DNA of 64,000 nucleotides, taken from assembly GCA_003508835.1 (NCBI GenBank), contig PUFA01000284.1, positions 1,320,501 through 1,384,500 on the forward strand, in the 5' to 3' direction. The first letter of the stretch is position 1; every line of letters starts with the position of its first letter. Shown here one piece after another: positions 11,640-23,304 of this stretch. Origin of the DNA: Eonycteris spelaea. Taxonomy: Eukaryota > Chordata > Mammalia > Chiroptera > Pteropodidae. The notes under the pieces are model-generated. The model did no database searches, was not told the origin of the DNA, and saw only the letters and a list, made by a program, of their open reading frames with translations. The translations under genes were made by a program, and so were the position numbers.

Positions 11640-12640
11640 TGAATGTTGATAAAAACCCATCCTTACTAGAACCTCATGGCACCGATTATCCCAAAGGCCT
11701 GGGCTTCGTGGTTCCTTGACTCCTTCTTAATGAGAAGCGTTTGAGATTCCAACTGACAAAATTCATGGGGATTTTTCTTCCAGGGAACATGTGGTTCTGA
11801 AGAAAGAATATTAAAAAGGAATGAGCCAAAGCATGTGCATTTTCAAAAGCATTGTGTTTGTTTTTCTCCCTACTGAGAAGCACTACAGTTGATTGAGTTC
11901 TCAAGGATTCATCTGTATATAGATTCTACATTTGCCAACCTCATTTTAACGTTATATCACTCACCTGTGTTTAAAAGCAATATGCCTGAATTTTCCATAT
12001 TATTTCCAAAGAATTATTCTATTTTTCAAGATTATTTCCAAATAATTATTCTATTTAGTGACTGAGAAAGATTTATCCCTATGTGTGCTAGACTACTGAG
12101 TCACCTTTAAAGAAGCATGGATGTGGGCTAACTTGACAAGATAGCTTCACCCTTGAAGTCACATTGTAGAGAGACTTAAGAAAGCCATGCTGGAACTTTG
12201 GGGTAATGCAAAATCATGTTTGGGAAAATTGGTCTATTGCAATAGTTGACAAGTTCAATGTAACTGGACAGTCTAGGACATGATGTTCAAAACATGTGTT
12301 TCTATAAAAGAGTTGAGATGAATTGTTTTAAGAAGTAAATTTAATTGTATGAACATGACATCAGTGATGCAATGACAGGTCCTTTTTCCTGATTGAACTT
12401 AAAGACTTCTTTTTTGGACAATGCAAGGGTATCTTGTAGTAGGGAACCCACTCCCATTCATGAGAGATCCCAGAGATGTTCATTCCTGATTTCCCAGAAG
12501 CTGGCTGGATCTGGATCTGAGCTATCAATAACCATGTCTGGATATCTAGACAACTTCTTGACTGTGTGTGTGTGTGTTGGTCGCTACCACCAAAGGATGA
12601 CATTTTTAGGCCTGTTTCTTCCTTCATGCCAATTGACAAA
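11640..12640. other. Unassigned sequence with a short tandem duplication
   Basis: No gene is recognised. Positions 11999-12024 and 12031-12056 are near-identical 26-mers (one mismatch) with a 32-bp period, a local duplication. The paired frames at 12361-12743 on both strands are chance; the plus frame reads through the ATT microsatellite as polyisoleucine. Confidence 0.45.
11999..12056 (+). repeat. Local tandem duplication, two 26-bp copies
   Basis: ATTATTTCCAAA followed by AATTATTCTATTT occurs twice, with G or T between the two parts as the only difference. The copies are separated by six bases. Confidence 0.9.
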
Positions 12641-12641
12641 A

Positions 12642-12686
<45 letters not shown>

Positions 12687-12687
12687 T
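12642..12687 (+). repeat. (ATT)n microsatellite
   Basis: Uninterrupted ATT/TTA units over about 46 bases. Confidence 0.97.
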
Positions 12688-12689
12688 AT

Positions 12690-13040
12690 AGATTGCTCTT
12701 TTCAGCTCATGAGCACCCATCAGAGGCACTTTTGGTAGATTGATATTCCCAGATCATAATTATTCAGAAATTAAAATACTTTTGAGTTTTTTCCTTATCC
12801 ACAATATGCTATTTAAAATTTAGATACATAATTAAAATGAAAAGAAATTATACATTACTACCTCCCCACTTCAAAAAATTCTATTTAAACTTGTGAGGCA
12901 GAATTCAACATTTTATCTTCCTCTACAGATTTATTTTCCCTTGCTACTCACAAGTCATTTAATTTGATTTTTTCATTTGGTTAGTTTTGTTTTTAGCCTC
13001 TTCACAAAAATATAATGCATTTATAAATGATGAAAAGTAC
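12690..13040. other. Unassigned AT-rich non-coding sequence
   Basis: Nothing is recognised between the ATT tract and the U6 pseudogene. Confidence 0.45.
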
Positions 13041-13041
13041 A

Positions 13042-13137
13042 AAAAATATGGAATGCTTCACCAATTTGCGTGTCATCCTTGTGCATGTACCATGCTAACC
13101 TTCTCTGCATTGTTCCAATTTTACTATATGTGCACTA
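13042..13137 (-). pseudogene. U6 snRNA pseudogene
   Basis: The reverse complement of U6 is readable from its 3' end (AATATGGAATGCTTCACC, TTTGCGTGTCATCCTTG) through the middle (CATGCTAACCTTCTCTG, GTTCCAATTTTA) to ATATGTGC. About nine substitutions are visible over some 92 aligned bases. They include the GGGGCC segment, which reads GTACC. The 5'-terminal stem-loop (the GTGCTCGCTTCGGCAG part of U6) is lost or scrambled after 13133. With no intact 5' end and no snRNA-type promoter seen upstream, it is a dead copy of a spliceosomal RNA, probably inserted by L1 machinery. No clear target-site duplication was found. Confidence 0.92.
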
Positions 13138-13139
13138 CC

Positions 13140-16100
13140 CCCTCTATTTTCAATACCAATCACTGAATAGATCCATATCCTCCAATCACACACAAGTTAT
13201 CTTCTTTTAAAGAGTCTACAAACTTCCCCTCCATTTTCTTGGATCTATTCTCTTGGTCACTTTTCATACTTAAAACCTCTACTCTGCTAGCAACTGATAA
13301 TTTCCCCCATTTATTTAAATATCTTTATCATCCAGAGCTTACTTATAAACTTATGTAGACTTATACTCTTGTTTCCATTTGTCACATTTTCTCTGGCCCA
13401 AACCCTACACACCATTCATGGTCACAATAACAGATTTTAGGCTTTTAGATCCACAGTCAGGACAAAAGGAGTTAAATAATTATGCAATCAGAATACTCAT
13501 TGCCATAAAAGAGCTTTCTTCTTTATTTTGAGGTGTCAAAGCTCATTTATTTAATGGTAAAAGTTAAAAAGTAGGGAAGGGAGAGAAAATAAAAGTGGAT
13601 TTCATTATATGGGTAATTTTATTAAAACTGTATTGCTTTTTTTCACGAAGATAATGTCATTTTTTTGTGTGTGCACAGAAAGTAATCATTGAAGTGTAAA
13701 CACACACGCATATGTATCTCCAAAGCAAAAAAGGAAATAAACTCTTCTAATATAAGGCAACATTCAAAGTATAGAGACCTCATGTGGGGTTTACAAACCA
13801 TGGATAGGTTATTTTTAAAAAGGAAAAATTTTGACCTCAAAGTTAAAAATTATAATCTTAATATATATCTAAATCTAATTATGCAGTTCTAATAACATTC
13901 TTCTCTCCGTGGGAAGAATCCCACGAGTTCTTTTCTTATGTTTTTTAGCAATTGTTCACATGCTCTGGAGTATCGTATGTTGTTATCAAACACATTTTTT
14001 TTTTTCATAAGATTGAAACAACTTGATCACAGTTGGGGAAAATAATTTTGTTATTGTTTTAGTAGGGTCTGTCTCCCTGTTATTTCTTTCATCTCTTTAA
14101 TATGACTCTAGTTAAGTCTGCAAGGCCAATCCATTAGTGTTTTCTTCTAGAAAGTCCTGGGAGCAGGGTTGGTAAATTATTTTATTTTCTATTGGCCTGT
14201 GTTGTTGTGATTCAATAAAGTGGAAGATTTATTTCTTTATTCATTCTGATTAGAGAAAAGAAAAGGCAAGGACACTGAGATCCAGTTCCAAAGGCCCATC
14301 TTTCTTGTCTATAACTCCACTTCTGATTTTTTATCTTCCAGCATTCACATTTCCTTTCCTCTGAAAACCCTGTTGTTTATTTTATGAACAATGATCAGTC
14401 AGTAAAATCTTCAAGTTGGTGGCAGACCAAGCTGTACTTAAATGATCAAGGCAACTCTCCACAACCTGAAGAGGTGCAGGTGATTATTATAGGGGACAAT
14501 TTTCATAAGCCTTCAAGAGATTCTAACCTTCTAGATTGACATAAACCTGTAAAGCCGTGCTAATTCCCAAATGTTGGAAGAGAGAGAAAAAGGAAATGCA
14601 TTGCATATGCCTCAATGCATATTGATACCACTTTGATTTTAAGCCTTCTTAAATTCAAAGCCTCAGAAGCTCCTTTGTCACTTTGGAATTCATAGTGGTG
14701 AAGATGATGCTGATAGTGATTGTATTGATCAATGAAAAAATAAGATTTTAGGGGAGAAATGCTCCTTGTTAAAAGAAGGGGTGTTCTGGGATTTGGGGAA
14801 AGTTTCAATGGTCTCCTATCTTGTCAAATAAATAAATGAATGAATAAATAATTGAATAAGAGAAAAATCCAGGTTGAAGGGCAATTCAGTCAAGCTACCC
14901 TAACATAGCCTGTATTTTTGTCTATTCAAATGTGTTTGCCCTGGAGCCAAACAGCCAGCTGTGTTCTGCTGGGTGATGTATGAAGCAGAAAGAACACTGT
15001 CTAATTTTTATATTCAGTTGAGCCTGAAGTACCTTGAGATGGGGAGGGAGGTGGCACATCTCACTCCCACTCAGGAATTATTATTCATGCAAGAATCATC
15101 ATCAGCTATCCTGGTAGCCCTCCCTAATTCCATTAACCCCTCAACCACTGGGTGGTAAATGGGGGTAGGGGACTTGTGATCTAATTAAAATTAATGATTG
15201 TGTGCCAATTAAGGAAAAGCTTTTTGAGTTTTGTTTTATTTGGGGGTGGCTTTGTTTTATTTATTTTATATTTCCATTTTAAGCGGAGGCAAATACCCTG
15301 TAGCTCTCTTCCCATACATTTCTTAACACTTTAATTTATTTTGGAATAGTCACCTGTAATGAGGTTAAGTGCTTATGCAGATAAGGAATGTCACAGACTA
15401 CTTATTTAGATATCTCCTTAGGTAGAAATTCTCATTGATAGGCCTCTCTACCTGGGCAATTTAGCTCAGTCAGTTTTTTTGTTGTTTGTTTTGTGGGATT
15501 CTGAGAAGTTGTTGTTTAGATGTTTTACTTCCCCAGCTGCTCCACAAAAGACCTATATAGAACCATTAGAAATGATCTCAGAAAGAAATCAAGTGCACAA
15601 GAATTGAACAAAATACTCCTTGCCTTTAACAAAGACCAACAGAGAATGGGACACTGGATTATCTGGCTCAAGTCCAGATAATTATTAATTATTTTAACAT
15701 TATATTTATTTGACTGTGGAGTCCATTGAAATAATGTCTATAGGTTGTTTCTGTAGCATGTGTAGAGCTGAAAGAGCACACTGAGTCCATATTTATATAG
15801 TTAAATAAATTAAAACTCAGGCACATTAGTGCATTTAGTCTGCTAAACCAGTAAATAAGATTGAAGTATATTTGATTTAATTTTGATGCAAAGAATTAAA
15901 AATTGTATAAAGTATTTAATATTGCTAAAAAAAAAAAAAGCCTGTAAATTTCACAGCCATCTGTAGATAAGAACCTGTGGAAACTCAGATGTTAAAAGAA
16001 AAGTGACACATGGTTTTAAAACAACACTGCTGCTTTCTAGCTCACCAGCCACCAGGAACATGGTGTCCCTAAACCATGTTTTCACTGTGTCAGGAGGTTA

Positions 16101-16245
16101 ATGGTAAGGAGGAAGAGTATGCCACATCCCAGCTTGGTTAGTGATGCCATCTACCAGTTAGTGATCTGAAGAGAAGAAATGACAGATTTTTTAAAGTGAA
16201 GTTGCATTGCAAATAGACTATGTTTGCTGCATTAGGAAATAGAGT
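13140..16245. other. Long stretch without recognised repeats or genes
   Basis: Only low-complexity pieces are evident: (AAAT/GAAT)-like units at 14824-14860 and an A-run near 15926-15938. The 14930-15240 part has TAATTAAAATTAATG-like motifs and could be conserved non-coding DNA. All open frames are short and unsupported. Confidence 0.4.
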
Positions 16246-16247
16246 GA

Positions 16248-16475
16248 CATTCTATTGGCTAAGAGCATAAATTCTGGAGTCAGATTGACTGGGCTCAAAT
16301 CCCAGTTCCATCCCTATGTGACCTTGAGCCAATATCTTAACCTCTCTGTGTCCCAGTTTTATTGTCTATAAAATCATAATGATGACACCTATTTCATAGG
16401 GCTATCATGTGAATTAGATGAGTTAATATTTTTAAGGAGTTTAGAACAGAGATTCACACATAGTAATGTTATTTT
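16248..16475 (+). mobile_element. MIR SINE, nearly full length
   Basis: Good MIR match from the tRNA-like head (GGCTAAGAGCATAAATTCTGG, GGCTCAAATCCCAGTTCC) through GTGACCTTGAGCCAATATC, CCTCTCTGTGTCCCAG, CATAGGGCTATCATGTG to TTTAGAACAGAGATTC. One of the clearest repeats in the window. Confidence 0.88.
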
Positions 16476-16589
16476 TTAACTTTTTATTTTGGAGTAAATA
16501 ATGCCATTAAAAAAATAATGCCCTTTAAAGAGCTGGGTATATATTATTTTTGTTGTTGCTGTTGCTGATTTATTTTAATTTTTTAAATT

Positions 16590-16705
16590 TAATTTTTAGT
16601 AAAATTATTGGGGTGACAATGGTTAATAAATCAAATAAGTTTCGAGTATACAATTCAGCAATACACCATCTGCATATTGCATTGTGTGTTCACCACCCAA
16701 AGGTA
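16590..16705 (-). mobile_element. L1 3' end fragment (bat-type), antisense
   Basis: TTATTGGGGTGACAATGG, then AAATAAGTTTCGAGTATAC and TGTGTTCACCACCC match the L1 tail of the element at 5704. Only about 110 bp of L1 was inserted. Confidence 0.87.
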
Positions 16706-16709
16706 AATC

Positions 16710-17375
16710 AATATTTTGTACTAAGTGAAATGCCTTTGGTTGAAGTCCAAACTCTTTTTTTAAAGACATCCTTGAGCAATCAATTCCTCACTGATCTCTT
16801 ACGTCTCTGAACTGGAAGGGGAACAACAAATATTTGCTAAGTACTCATAATATGCTTGGAATTTTATATATGTTATTATCTATTGCTTTTTCAATAAACC
16901 TGCAAAGTGGCTATGATTAGCTGCATTTGACAGATGAGCATATTCAGGAACATCTAACTTTACTTCTTTTCTTAGTCTGTTTGAACATATATTAAATGGA
17001 GACAGTGATACTTTCTTCTCAGAACATCCATCGAAAGTGACTCATAAAACAACATCATATATGACTTTGCAGTTCTGAGAAGGAAATATCACTGCTTTAA
17101 ATGATAAGCTGGTCTAGCTTTCCAGACTGTCTCTGATTCAGATAAGCCCAAACAGCCACTACTTATGGACTCTGCCCATCCAGCCCCAAGTTGCAGAGCA
17201 GATCAGGGTGTAGTTAGTTACCAAGAGCTGCCATGGCAGGGTCCTCTTTGGCAGCAACCTTCTCCAAAGAGGCAGCACTGCCTAGTGGCCTCTTGCAATG
17301 ATTATAAAAGTAAAAGTAACCCTCAAAAGAAGTCTGTTGTCAAGTAGAAAAAGTTAGTATGGGGTGGAGTGTTGT
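16710..17375. other. Unassigned non-coding sequence
   Basis: Possible short L2-like trace (TTTGGTTGAAGTCCAAACTC) at 16733; otherwise nothing is recognised. Confidence 0.4.
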
Positions 17376-17379
17376 GGTA

Positions 17380-17660
17380 AGCATGAGTTCTGTTCACCTA
17401 ATACTCTCAGTCCTCCTTTCTAGCATGTGGTAGGATTAGTACCTACATCCTTGAGGTTAGGTGTGGCCATGTGACTCACTTTGGACTGTAAAAAATGATA
17501 CATGTCAGAATTCATGAAGGTCATGTAGATGAGCAAAAAATAAATCTTATTGTTTTAGGCCAATCACTTTTAAGTGTTTAGTTTGTTTTTTAATGACAGC
17601 ATAACATAACCTATCCTGACTAATGCAAGTGGGAAATGAGTTTTTCAATGAGGTGTACAT
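17380..17660 (+). mobile_element. LTR-like fragment, probably ERVL-MaLR (MLT1 type)
   Basis: GTGTGGCCATGTGACTCAC, then AAAAAATAAATCTTATTG and the end CATAACCTATCCTGACTAAT follow the pattern of the last part of MaLR-type LTRs (short leader, AATAAA, terminal ACTAATRCA). The internal region is decayed. Confidence 0.5.
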
Positions 17661-17664
17661 GGAA

Positions 17665-18200
17665 GTTCTATAATATTAGAGTAGTTATTTTTGAGATCTG
17701 CCAGTTCAGGTTGAATAAATTGTTAGGGACGGATAAAAAGAGGAGTGAGAAAGTAAGAAATAAAATGTTCCATGATACCCAGCCAGTTTTGTAGTGTCCA
17801 CTCTAGCTTGAGATGAGGTGCCTGGTTCTTCGACAAGCATTTATTTGCCTTTGATACATAGCTGGATATTTACCTATAGGGGCCACCTACTCTCTTGATT
17901 TTCCTCTTTTTTTTTTTTGATAGGGTAGTAGTTCATTTGGAAAAATAAAGGGTGTGTGGCAGGCAGTAAGGACACAACAATAAAAAAACAATGATATCAT
18001 TTCAGTCTGGTCGCAGCAAAAGGAAGATATAAAATAGAATTGTTTCAACATGCTCTTGCCAAAAAGTGAATGTCAACACTTAAGTAGTTGCAAAACACTT
18101 AGGAACGTCAAAGGAAGCAAAGTTATTTAAGAGACACTATTGCATGTCTGTTACCTCCCCTTTTCTCCAGTGTGTCAGACTTAGCTAAACCTTTAAATAT
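17665..18200. other. Unassigned non-coding sequence
   Basis: Nothing is recognised beyond a T-run near 17909-17919. Confidence 0.45.
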
Positions 18201-18206
18201 ATAGCT

Positions 18207-18400
18207 GGGCTTAAAATAAAAGAAAAAGAAAAAAATAATAGAAGGAAGAAAGAAAAAAGAAAAAGAAAAGAGAAAAGATAGAAAGATTGGAGAAAAGGAC
18301 AGAAGGGAAGGAAAGAGAGAAGGAGGGAGAAAAGGGGGTACAATGGGGGGAGTGAGAGAGGGAGAACAAAAGAAAGAAATACCCATGGTGTCAGAAATGG
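18207..18400 (+). repeat. Long purine-rich (GA/AAAG) tract
   Basis: Almost uninterrupted purines: degenerate AAAAG and GGAAG units grading from A-rich at the left to G-rich at the right (GGAGGGAGAAAAGGGGG). The 108-codon reverse frame here is low-complexity Phe/Ser/Leu and not a gene. Confidence 0.9.
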
Positions 18401-18479
18401 GAAAGTAAATTAAAGCCAGAACACAAATCTCATGAATTGATGCCATCAATGCCAGGAGGACTATCAGATTGAATATGGG

Positions 18480-18879
18480 CTCTACAGGTTAATAAATTGC
18501 ACTTGAATACCCAAATAAAGTCAGAGATGTGCCTTAGGCTTGTGTGAGGTATAGAACTTGAACTTATATAAAGCCAAAACCCTTAAGTGGTAGAACTAGA
18601 ACAATTCTTCCCACCAGCACAGGAAAGTGATCTAGATGCATTTTTCTTTCCTGGGCTACATGTGGACAAAAAGTCTCCTATAAGAAATGAAAAAACTAGA
18701 CTAGCCTGCACAAGCTGTGGGCTATAATTTTCACTACATGTACGCTACAGGACTTTCCTCAAGGGTATAAATTAAATGTAAAACTGATCCTAGACTAGTA
18801 AAATTCCTAGAGCACCAGCAAGAAATAAATACAAAATTCTCTGTAGTAAGACTGACACAATTTCCAGCCACCCGGGAGG

Positions 18880-18912
<33 letters not shown>

Positions 18913-19730
18913 GTAAGGTGAACTCACAATAAAAACTGCAAACCACATGAAGAAATGCTTGATCATAAGACACTGAGATGGTTAAAAAGTCCAAAAGAGA
19001 CTTTAAATAAAAATGCTTTAAATAATTAAAAGAGCATGAAAACCACAAAGAACCCATTACAAACCAGAATAAGCATATTTGAAAAAAATCCAAATAGAAT
19101 TTGTGGAAATAAAAAGATATAGAGTCATTGAAATTTTATAAAACCTAATTTGATGTGTTAAACATATGTGTTAGACTTAGATAAAACATTGATGAGCATA
19201 TTTAGGACAATTATTCAAAATACAACATAGAGAGACCTAAAAGGGAAAGATTCAGAAGCAGAGAATAAAGGTGGTGGTGATCAGAGGATATTTAAGTGAA
19301 TCAATAATGACTGAAAATTAACTAAACCATATGTCAGAATGAACCTTCAGACTCAGGAAGCACAATGAGTACCAAGCAGATTAAATAAAAATAAATCCAC
19401 AAGAGACTCATCTTGGGAAAATCGAAAAACACTGAATAGAAAGTGAAGAAGGACCTGCAAAGGAATGACATTCATATGCAGAGTGGATTTCCCCTCAGCA
19501 AAAGGAGGGCAAGAAGATAAGGAGAGGAAAGTCTTCATAAAGCTGGCTGGAAAAAAAAAAATGCATCTTAGAAATCCAGTTACAAAAAATTTGGAGGTAC
19601 TCATCCACAGAATGTTGCTGAATGAGATATTTTAAAGCAGGTGAGAAGGAAATTAAACCCCAAAGGAGAGAGTGAGACACAAGAATAATGGTGAACTGGG
19701 AACTGGTAATCCATGAGTCAGATGGCCTGG
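18480..19730 (+). mobile_element. Ancient L1 or HAL1 LINE body fragment
   Basis: The 19200-19720 part follows the ORF1 region of old L1 or half-L1 elements: AAGCACAATGAGTACCAAGC, TAAATAAAAATAAATCCAC, CCTGCAAAGGAATGACATTC, then ATTAAACCCCAAAGGAGAG. The 18480-19200 part is A-rich and compatible with the upstream region but less certain. No functional frame remains. Confidence 0.55.
18880..18908 (+). repeat. Poly(A) run
   Basis: Twenty-nine consecutive A, preceded by GCCACCCGGGAGG. It may be the tail of a short retroposed sequence, but no source was recognised upstream. Confidence 0.95.
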
Positions 19731-19811
19731 GACATGGGCCAGTGGACAGAAATGGCTCTGGGCACAGGGAGAGTCTCCTCATCAGAGGAGAGTTTGATCA
19801 GGGAGAGCAGA

Positions 19812-19813
<2 letters not shown>

Positions 19814-19865
<52 letters not shown>
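19814..19865 (+). repeat. (GA)n microsatellite
   Basis: Perfect GA dinucleotides over about 52 bases. Three overlapping open frames (Arg-Glu or Leu-Ser repeats) are artefacts of this tract. Confidence 0.97.
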
Positions 19866-19866
<1 letters not shown>

Positions 19867-19869
19867 AAG

Positions 19870-20485
19870 CGTGCGCTCAGTTATCCCCAGGGGGCCTCCT
19901 TCTTCAATTCTCAGGAGAATTTTTAATTTTGAAATGTCAATATTTAAGCCTTGATTTGCAATAAATACCAGAATGCTCATTTGCCGAAGGTCTGAATGAT
20001 TAGGCTTCTCATCTCCTGACTTACTTTGAGTCGGCCTGGTTCGAAGAAGGATCCCCATGTCACATTCTCCTTTTTGGGTGCTGGACCAGTACTCTTTAGA
20101 TGACAAAGAAAATAGTTCTTATAACATGTACATCTCATCCTGGCTCTTCACCACTTCCAGCCAGTCTCAGTAACCAGTGACCTCTGGAACTTGGGTTTTT
20201 GGTATTTTACCTGTTTGGTTTGAACCATGCATTTGGCCACACCTGGCTCCTGACTTTAGTTCTCTCCCACCCCTGGTTTCAATTCCCTCATACTTAACTG
20301 CCCCGCCTACACACTTTCTATAGTCCTCTTCCCTTGAAATTTATTACTTTAATCTTTGTTCCTTCCAGTTTGTTGCATTTCTACTCCTTAGGGTCACTAA
20401 CACCATACAAATTTCAATAATAACATTTGACACGCTGTGATCCACCTCTGTGCCATGATTCCCTCTTCATTCCTGTAGGTTTAGG
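19870..20485. other. Unassigned non-coding sequence
   Basis: No repeat family is recognised with confidence. Confidence 0.4.
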
Positions 20486-20487
20486 GC

Positions 20488-20663
20488 CTCATATTTAGGG
20501 TGCATCAGAATCCCATGGAGGGATTGTTGAAACAAATTGCTACGCTGCATCCCAGAGTTCCTAATTCAGTAAATCTGGGGTTAGGCCTGAGAATTTGCAT
20601 TTTAAAAAATTCCCAGGAAATGCTGATGCTGCTGGTCTAAGGATCACAATTTGACAACCACTG
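20488..20663 (-). mobile_element. MER5A-type hAT-Charlie element
   Basis: Antisense MER5A: TGCATCAGAATCCCATGGAGG at the left, AAATCTGGGGTTAGGCCTGAG in the middle, and GCTGATGCTGCTGGTCTAAGG with terminal CAACCACTG at the right. The length of about 175 bp is close to the full 189-bp family length. Confidence 0.8.
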
Positions 20664-20664
20664 G

Positions 20665-21920
20665 GTATCCCTACTTTGTGAAGAAAACAAATTTTCTCTG
20701 CTGTCTTCCCAGATCCCCCTTGTTTATGCGCCTTCAAAATTTGTTCACATCATTATTGTGACATTATTATGTTTAGTATAGTATAGTATAGTACAGTATA
20801 GAATATGTAAATCATATTATGTGGGAGTTATGTGCTAATACTTTTATCCTGATAAAAGTCCTTTATCTAGATATATCCAAGTATTTTAAGGGCATGGGTC
20901 ATCTTTTAGTTTTTGTTCAAATAATTTATAACATAATATCTAGACATTGGGAATATAGACATGGGAAAAGGTAAAATGTTTTGTCAAGGAAACTGCCTAA
21001 CAATCACAGAGATGACAAGTCAATTAGAACTGGCTTGAATGGACTCATCACTCATGCTTTTGGCCACAGTGCTGTCCTCTCACCTCCCTTTTGTTTCATA
21101 AAACTATATCGGTCAGGTCCACCATCAGACTTTTACTGGCTGCATGTACTGGCTACATGAGCCATACCTGGGAAGATGAGGTCTTGTTAGCGTTAGAGGT
21201 CAGGGGTGAGGGGTTGAGATGAATATTGTATTACTACATCCCCTTTATTCAGGAGGGTGCCCAGCTAGTGATTCCAAGGATATGACGGGACAAATCGTAT
21301 GCGTTAGACGTTAATCTCTAGGTGAGGAAAAAATTATGGACTTCTCAGAAGGTGATGCTTCTCTACAGTACAGTGTAACTTTGGTAGCTAGTCTATGCCA
21401 GGAAATGAGTGGTTTCCGCAATTGATAATGAAGAAAACAACATTAACACACTTCAATCACCCTGAGTGGTTTTCTTTGGTGAAAATATCTTCTTTGGTGT
21501 CCGTTCCAGAGGAATCTACTGCTGCATCTTTCTTGACCTGGTTTTATTGTTAATAGTAAATAAAGCACTATGAGTTCTAACTCTAGTCTCCAACATGTGT
21601 AATTGCTAAATGATTTCTGATAGAATCAGGGAATTATTTTTTATTCGAAACAAAATAACTTACATTTCTCCAGGAAAATGGATGACCTCTTTAGTTTTGT
21701 TTGCGTTCATTTGGCCTCACCTAACCTCCTGTCCAGGCTGGAGGAGAGTTACCTAATTGAATAGTGATGATGCAAACCATATGTTAGAGAAGTTGAGCTC
21801 TCTCCCACTGGTTAGAGAGAGAATTAGATAAGGCTAGTCTTCACATCAATAAACAGTTTAAGATCACCAAAAGTCTTAACTCTCAGGTTGCTGTCACTCG
21901 ATATTTCTTTAAGGCAACGA
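20665..21920. other. Unassigned non-coding sequence
   Basis: Includes a short GTATA pentamer tract (20776-20803). No other repeat or gene is recognised. Confidence 0.45.
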
Positions 21921-21924
21921 TTTT

Positions 21925-22055
21925 AAACCCTAGTTTCTTAAAAGATTCATGTAAGTCACTTAGAAAAATCTTAATGCCCAATGCTTGTACCAACTCCAGG
22001 ATTCAGATTTGACTAGTCTGGACTAGGACTTGGGAATCAGTATTTTAACAAACAA
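21925..22055. mobile_element. Possible MER5-like hAT fragment
   Basis: CAGGATTCAGATTTGACTAG and GGACTTGGGAATCAGTATTTT resemble the middle of MER5/MER102-type elements; orientation is unclear. Confidence 0.3.
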
Positions 22056-22144
22056 ATCACAACGAAAAATCAAAACAATACAAAAAAAAATGCTCTAGGT
22101 GATTATAACTGCTTAAGATATTGGTCCATGAGAGTTTTTTGTTC

Positions 22145-22295
22145 TTCTCAAAAGGGTGCTCCAGTCTCGAAATCATGTCCGGGCCTGTTAGAAATGCAGA
22201 AACTTGGGCCCCTCTTAGGACCTAACAAACAAGAACCAACATTTTAAAAAGATTCTGGTTATTTCCATGCATATTCAAGTTTAAGAAGCACTGTG
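22145..22295 (+). mobile_element. MER5A-type hAT fragment
   Basis: CCTGTTAGAAATGCAGAAAC, TTGGGCCCC, CAACATTTTAAAAAGATTC and AGTTTAAGAAGCACTG follow the MER5A consensus in the sense direction. The 5' terminus is missing. Confidence 0.6.
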
Positions 22296-22329
22296 TTAGA
22301 GAGAGAAGTGTGTATATTTTAAAAATTCT

Positions 22330-22720
22330 GCTGATCCCTTTTCAAGATCTGAGGACAACACTGGCTGTTATAACAGATAAATTCAGAAACCTATGGCTTA
22401 ACACAATGCCACCTCATCTCTTGTTCAACTTGAAGTCTAATCAGTGGCAGCAGGGAGCTATGTTTTTTTCACAGTTAGGGCCTGGAGACTGCTTTTTTCA
22501 AACTGGGCTTCCAAAATCCTTCTGACACTGGATGTGTCAATGTCAGCATCCGGTGGAAAAGTGAGGAAGAGAGAGTTGAGGATTTGCTGGGAGGTTTCCT
22601 TGGCTCTGGCCTAGAAGTGGTGTATATCATTTTCTCCTACATTCCATTGGTCAGAATTTAGCCACATAATTCTGCCTAGATGTTAGGAAGGGCTACAGAA
22701 TAGAATCCCAGCCTGGGCAG
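22330..22720 (-). mobile_element. Probable MLT1-type LTR, antisense
   Basis: The order GGCTTAACACAATGCCACC, then TCTGGCCTAGAAGTGG, then TACATTCCATTGGTCAGAA followed by CACATAA resembles MaLR LTRs read on the opposite strand. Strongly diverged. Confidence 0.42.
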
Positions 22721-23089
22721 CTGCTACACAGTAACCACTCTACCCCATACAAGGGAAACGTGTATCTTTGGCAAGTAGTCATCAGCCTTTGCCACACTAC
22801 AATTTCCAAAATTGACCACATAGAGAGAGAGAGAGGTAGGGCTGATCCTGCTTGTCCAGAATCACTGTCAAGCAAAGCCCTGACCTTTATAATTACTTGT
22901 TTTCATTTTAGTATGGATTGTAGTCACCCTCCCATGGTTTTTAACTTTTAAGTCTTCTCAGATATCAGATTCAGAAATTAGTTATTATAGAGATACAGAA
23001 TCAATGAAAGCACATATAGGCAGAAACCATTTAGGGCAGATGAAAATGCAAAGAAGAGAGGAGGCCTGGTTGGTCAATTAATGTTAACT

Positions 23090-23245
23090 GAAATTAATGT
23101 TTACAAAGCACATTCACATCTATTGTACATTAGATGCTTATTAACTTGGTGTTATTATCTATAATTTTCATAAGAGGAAGATGAATCCTAGGGAGGTTAA
23201 AAAACTTTCTGGGAGTCACAAAGCTAGTAGATTCAAGGCTTTCAT
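23090..23245 (-). mobile_element. MIR SINE, diverged
   Basis: GTTTACAAAGCACATTCACATC, GTTATTATCTATAATTTTCAT, GGAGGTTAAAAAACTTTC and CACAAAGCTAGTAG follow antisense MIR. Confidence 0.55.
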
Positions 23246-23304
23246 CTTCAAAGTGTATCTCTATTGCATAACATGACACATTTGTGATTACAGACTTGAA
23301 GGTT

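Noticed and set aside
12393..12743. 116-codon frame with polyisoleucine
   Set aside because: It reads through the (ATT)n microsatellite; no domain on either side.
18734..19093. 119-codon reverse frame with a polyphenylalanine run
   Set aside because: The run is the complement of the poly(A) at 18880-18908, and the rest is the antisense of an A-rich LINE remnant.
19688..20106. Arg-Glu and Leu-Ser repeat proteins on both strands
   Set aside because: Produced by the (GA)n microsatellite at 19814-19865.
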